Shown piece after piece: positions 6,497-8,685 of a stretch of 8,685 bases of DNA. Positions within the stretch are counted from its first letter, which is position 1. Every line of letters starts with the position of its first letter. The stretch comes from Methylotenera_A sp040079935. GTDB lineage: Bacteria; Pseudomonadota; Gammaproteobacteria; Burkholderiales; Methylophilaceae. The notes below the pieces were generated by a model that saw only the letters and a list, made by a program, of their open reading frames with translations, was not told where the DNA came from and made no database searches. The stretch lies in contig JBEBJI010000048.1 in the NCBI GenBank assembly GCA_040079935.1, forward strand, positions 1 through 8,685, given 5' to 3'. A program made the translations under genes and the position numbers.

Positions 6497-7444
6497 ATGC
6501 GCTTAGTTGTTGTTTTATTTGCATTGTTGCTAGCCGCTTGCGAAAGCAACCCACCAGCACCAGTGATTGAGCGCGCGACCACCACAAAACCCAAGCCGCC
6601 TGAAGCTAAACCTATTGATGCTAAAACCGCTGCAAGCAAAGATTGGCGGCCTGATAGCCACATCGTAAAAAAAGGCGATACGCTATTTGGTGTCGGTTTG
6701 GAATACGGTATTGATTATAAAGAGATTGCTGTTGCCAATAATATTGTGGCGCCTTACCCGATTAAAATTGGTCAAATTATTGACTTAAGAAGCTTTAAAA
6801 CTAAAGCTATCGCACCTGCAGAAGCTGAAAAAACCGAAGATGGCGTAGTGGTATCGCCCATTAAAATCGAGCCTGCTGTCACTGGCGATAAAACTGTTAT
6901 CGATGGAAAACCTATTCCATCGGCAGTCACTCCTGTGTTAAGCGAGCCAAAGGCGATACGTGAACCTTACAGTTTAGAAGCGCTTAATCGCGCAAACGCA
7001 AAACCGATCGCAAGCAAACCGACTGAAACAAAACCAGCTGAAGCGAAACCAAGCGACACTAACTCAACAGACGACGAATCCATTGTGTGGGCTTGGCCAA
7101 CGCAAGGGAAAGTAACTGCAAGCTTTAACGAAGCCAGTAACAAAGGTATTGATATTGCAGGCAAAACAGGTCAAGCCGTCAACGCGGCCAGCAGCGGCAA
7201 AGTGATTTATAGCGGCTCCGATTTGCGCGGATACGGCAAACTGGTCATCGTAAAACACAATAAAACTTATTTATCTGTGTACGCGCACAATAGCAAAATT
7301 GTGGCGAAAGAAGGCCAATCGGTGGCCGCTGGTCAAAAAATTGCCGAAATGGGCAATACCGACAGCAATTCGGTTAAACTACATTTTGAAATTCGCCGTT
7401 TGGGTAAATCAGTTGACCCAGCCCGGTATCTAAACCAGAATTAG
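6497..7444 (+). CDS. nlpD: Lipoprotein NlpD-type, LysM plus degenerate LytM/M23 domain
   Basis: An envelope lipoprotein of 315 residues. A short signal sequence ends in the lipobox LAAC with lipidated Cys15, and Glu at +2 favours outer-membrane sorting. A LysM peptidoglycan-binding domain spans about 55-98 (HIVKKGDTLF to IKIGQIIDL). A Lys/Pro/Ala-rich linker with KPTE/KPAE/KPSD-like repeats lies near 174-188. The LytM/M23 domain (about 205-312) includes NKGIDIAGKTGQAV, LRGYGKLVIVKHN, YLSVYAHN and LHFEIRRLGKSVDPARYL. Metal-ligand positions are substituted: HxGxD reads NKGID (Asn215) and HxH reads KLH (Lys294). It should therefore be inactive as a peptidase and act, like E. coli NlpD, as an activator of an AmiC-type amidase at division. 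ATG 6497 is preferred over TTG 6491, which overlaps the pcm stop. rpoS, the usual next gene, does not follow. Confidence 0.93.
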   Translation: MRLVVVLFALLLAACESNPPAPVIERATTTKPKPPEAKPIDAKTAASKDWRPDSHIVKKGDTLFGVGLEYGIDYKEIAVANNIVAPYPIKIGQIIDLRSFKTKAIAPAEAEKTEDGVVVSPIKIEPAVTGDKTVIDGKPIPSAVTPVLSEPKAIREPYSLEALNRANAKPIASKPTETKPAEAKPSDTNSTDDESIVWAWPTQGKVTASFNEASNKGIDIAGKTGQAVNAASSGKVIYSGSDLRGYGKLVIVKHNKTYLSVYAHNSKIVAKEGQSVAAGQKIAEMGNTDSNSVKLHFEIRRLGKSVDPARYLNQN

Positions 7445-7456
7445 CCACGAACATTT

Positions 7457-7461
7457 AGGAG
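7457..7461 (+). promoter_or_regulatory. Strong Shine-Dalgarno for the small membrane protein gene
   Basis: AGGAG lies six bases before ATG 7468. It is the best ribosome site in this plus-strand run, where most other genes depend on overlapping junctions, so this gene is probably translated well and independently. Confidence 0.75.
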
Positions 7462-7467
7462 ATTGCC

Positions 7468-7833
7468 ATGGCCGCACCGCTAAAAAAAGAACCCAACAAA
7501 TACGCCAAGAATAAAGACATTCAAGCCGATACGCTTGCAAAAACCTTAATGTCGGTTGGTGGCATGGTGTTACTTGCCATTGGTTTGATTGGTATTGCGA
7601 TGGAATTTTTTAAAGGTGATGGCGTTCTTAGCATCATTTGGGATTGGCTGTGGGAAGACACTTCTCATCTCATCGCAATCCCTGCTGCGGCAGTTGCGTT
7701 TTGGTTATTTAACCGCTTTTTAACCGCGTCCGCCAAAGGCGAAAAGAAAAAAGCCGGTGATATTCCCATGTACATTATGATGGCGATTGGTGCTTTTTAT
7801 CTGTTCCGCTTTGTGACGACTGGCGGGTTTTAA
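7468..7833 (+). CDS. Unrecognised small three-helix membrane protein
   Basis: I do not recognise this 121-residue protein. It has a Lys-rich hydrophilic N-terminus (about 1-25, MAAPLKKEPNKYAKNKD), then probable membrane helices at about 26-47, 66-86 and 99-117. A Trp-rich amphipathic stretch (IIWDWLWED, 56-64) lies between helices 1 and 2, and a basic loop (KGEKKK, 90-95) between helices 2 and 3. There is no signal peptide and no enzymatic motif. A strong AGGAG site precedes the ATG, only 23 bases after nlpD, and a perfect terminator follows, so it is the last gene of the surE-pcm-nlpD unit. It holds the position rpoS occupies in many proteobacteria. A role in the envelope or in stationary phase is possible by association only. 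Confidence 0.85.
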   Translation: MAAPLKKEPNKYAKNKDIQADTLAKTLMSVGGMVLLAIGLIGIAMEFFKGDGVLSIIWDWLWEDTSHLIAIPAAAVAFWLFNRFLTASAKGEKKKAGDIPMYIMMAIGAFYLFRFVTTGGF

Positions 7834-7850
7834 AATTCCGATCTCAAATT

Positions 7851-7877
7851 AAAAAGCCGCTTTAAAGCGGCTTTTTT
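7851..7877 (+). terminator. Bidirectional rho-independent terminator
   Basis: A perfect palindrome with arms AAAAAGCCGCTTT (7851-7863) and AAAGCGGCTTTTT (7864-7876), followed by a further T. The GC-rich core GCCGC/GCGGC is flanked by A and T tracts, so it can work in both directions. It separates the convergent surE-cluster operon (ends 7833) and thioredoxin-like gene, whose TAA lies at 7879-7881. Confidence 0.93.
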
Positions 7878-7878
7878 G

Positions 7879-8250
7879 TTAATGTTTATTGGCAGCTTCT
7901 GCTTTGTAATGTTCATGCACCAAGCTCATATCGCGCTCGCGTGCCCATTTAATAATCGCCTCTAGTGCTGGAGCGCCAATCTCACCTACTTGCGTGTGAA
8001 TACCAGCCTGATCGCGAACCACCAAAATGCCTGGAATTTGCGCCACTTCAAAATATTCGCTAATTTCCGGGTCAGCTTCGGTATTCACCATACCAAACAC
8101 AATATCAGGATGATTTGCTGCAACCGCTTCAAACGTAGGCGTAAAGGCCACGCAAGGCTCGCACCACGGCGCCCAAAAATCTACGATAACAAAATTATTG
8201 CTTTCGATTGTTTGTTTAAAATTTGCTTTAGTTAATGCGACAACTGCCAT
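7879..8250 (-). CDS. Thioredoxin-family protein with a CEPC active site
   Basis: A 123-residue single-domain thioredoxin fold without a signal peptide, so probably a cytosolic thiol-disulfide protein. The N-terminal strand VIVDFWAPWC carries the buried Asp (24), and the active site reads W29-C30-E31-P32-C33 instead of the canonical WCGPC. The cis-proline is Pro73 in QIPGILVV, where Gly74 replaces the usual Thr. A Trp/Arg/His-rich tail of about 20 residues (WARERDMSLVHEHYKAEA) extends past the core. Both active cysteines are present, so redox activity is expected, but the Gly-to-Glu change could alter redox potential and partner choice. Start ATG 8250 has AAGG seven bases upstream. The gene converges on the terminator at 7851-7877. 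It is probably not the main TrxA, hence no symbol. Confidence 0.92.
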   Translation of the reverse strand: MAVVALTKANFKQTIESNNFVIVDFWAPWCEPCVAFTPTFEAVAANHPDIVFGMVNTEADPEISEYFEVAQIPGILVVRDQAGIHTQVGEIGAPALEAIIKWARERDMSLVHEHYKAEAANKH

Positions 8251-8289
8251 GATTTTGCCTTAAATTTCTATTAATTTTGTGAACGCGTG

Positions 8290-8318
8290 ATTCTAACAGA
8301 GCTTAGCATTTAAGTTAA
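8290..8318 (-). promoter_or_regulatory. Predicted sigma70 promoter of the thioredoxin-family gene
   Basis: Read on the minus strand, TTAACT (8318-8313, 4 of 6 to TTGACA) and TAGAAT (8295-8290, 5 of 6 to TATAAT) are separated by exactly 17 bases. The -10 lies 39 bases upstream of the ATG at 8250. The -35 falls within tandem short repeats that could be an operator. Confidence 0.5.
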
Positions 8319-8341
8319 GCATTAAAGGTTAAGCACTAAAA
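8301..8341 (-). repeat. Three tandem ~14-base repeats upstream of the thioredoxin-family gene
   Basis: On the plus strand the units are GCTTAGCATTTAA (8301-8313), GTTAAGCATTAAAG (8314-8327) and GTTAAGCACTAAAA (8328-8341). The last two match at 12 of 14 positions; the first matches the second at 10 of 13. They abut, overlap the predicted -35 and continue upstream of it, a position that suits a regulator-binding array. The sequence is AT-rich, so chance or slippage is possible. Confidence 0.5.
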
Positions 8342-8346
8342 TGATT

Positions 8347-8393
8347 AAAAAAACCTGCCCTGCAGACCAATATCCATGCGACTCTCAGGGCAT
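8347..8393 (-). terminator. Structured 3'-UTR element, copy 2, acting as terminator of the nitroreductase gene
   Basis: On the minus strand the element (8393-8356) pairs ATGCCCTG with CAGGGCA. Inside it AGA pairs with TCT, with one bulged G, and the loop again contains GCATGGATATTGG. Two G residues and seven T residues (8353-8347) follow, giving a good rho-independent terminator. It begins about 14 bases after the nitroreductase stop and just upstream of the thioredoxin promoter region. It matches copy 1 at 34 of 38 positions. Confidence 0.8.
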
Positions 8394-8407
8394 CTATTTT
8401 TGATTTT

Positions 8408-8685
8408 TTAACCCTTAATTGGTTTATCCCAAACACCATCAAAAAACAATGCTCCCAGCGGTTTGCGTTTACGTTCCGCAAGTTCGCGCGCTTTTAAGTC
8501 ATCAGGCAAATCATTTGCATCGCCTTGGTAACCCACAGAAATCATTGCCATAGGTGTAAATTGTGCGGGAATGTTAAACTTTTCGTGCGCTTTATCAGCA
8601 TTAAATCCGCCCATTTGATGCGCCATTAAGCCTAAATGCGCAGCTTGCAAACATAAATTTTCAGCCGCCGCACCAGTGTCGTATT
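8408..8685 (-). CDS. Nitroreductase-family flavoprotein, C-terminal part (5' end outside window)
   Basis: The minus-strand frame is open to the window edge and ends in TAA at 8410-8408; about 91 residues are visible of a family usually near 190-220. The sequence begins YDTGAAAENLCLQAAHLGLM and continues with AHQMGGFNADKAHEKFNIP, the MAMISVGYQGD strand and LKARELAERKRKPLGALFF near the C-terminus. These are typical of the FMN-dependent nitroreductase superfamily, in which the GAAAENL helix and the GLMAHQMGGF segment lie near the flavin and dimer interface. The family reduces nitro compounds, quinones or flavins with NAD(P)H; the substrate here cannot be told. The TTG at 8650 is internal, not a start. 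A structured terminator follows the stop. Confidence 0.9.
   Translation of the reverse strand, partial: YDTGAAAENLCLQAAHLGLMAHQMGGFNADKAHEKFNIPAQFTPMAMISVGYQGDANDLPDDLKARELAERKRKPLGALFFDGVWDKPIKG

Noticed and set aside
7064..7258. Short minus-strand open frames opposite nlpD
   Set aside because: Low-complexity reflections of the Lys/Ala/Pro-rich linker and M23 domain, with no independent support.
7174..7420. NlpD M23 domain as an active peptidoglycan hydrolase
   Set aside because: Two expected metal-binding His positions are Asn215 and Lys294, as in known non-catalytic NlpD amidase activators.
1..8685. CRISPR array, insertion sequence, prophage, toxin-antitoxin pair, tRNA or rRNA
   Set aside because: No periodic repeat-spacer pattern, transposase, terminal inverted repeats around genes, integrase or cloverleaf-like sequence was seen.

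Overview
The window looks like a chromosomal segment of a betaproteobacterium, most likely a Methylophilaceae (Methylotenera-like) methylotroph. That placement rests on the moderate GC content (mid-40s per cent by eye), betaproteobacterial-looking protein sequences, and a methylcitrate-cycle gene beside a surE-pcm-nlpD cluster. It is inference. No rRNA, tRNA, insertion sequence, phage gene or CRISPR array is visible, and coding density is high.

Layout. (1) Positions 2-799 hold the C-terminal half of prpD (2-methylcitrate dehydratase), followed by a hairpin. (2) Positions 913-5031 are a tightly packed plus-strand run: purB, an unrecognised coiled-coil/TPR-like gene, wrbA, hugZ and a DUF2069 membrane protein. 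Several junctions overlap as ATGA. (3) Positions 5083-7833 hold surE, pcm, nlpD and an unrecognised three-helix membrane protein, behind a good -10 box, and end at a perfect bidirectional terminator. (4) On the minus strand, a thioredoxin-family gene (7879-8250) converges on that terminator. A nitroreductase-family gene (8408 to the window edge) lies upstream of it.

How the genes relate. purB serves AMP synthesis. wrbA and hugZ are flavin proteins of redox/heme type. surE (nucleotidase), pcm (isoaspartyl repair) and nlpD (amidase activator) form the stress-survival cluster that in many proteobacteria leads into rpoS. Here rpoS is absent and a small membrane gene takes its place. The thioredoxin-like protein has CEPC instead of CGPC.

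The most notable non-coding signal is a structured element of about 38 bases present twice. One copy lies 14 bases after the prpD stop. The other lies about 14 bases after the nitroreductase stop on the opposite strand, so each copy has the same orientation relative to the gene it follows. Outer stem and apical loop are identical, and all four differences fall in the inner stem. It may be a lineage-specific 3'-UTR or terminator element. Other small-scale features are a duplicated start region at hugZ, a nine-codon leader ORF touching the surE start, and three tandem ~14-base repeats upstream of the thioredoxin gene.
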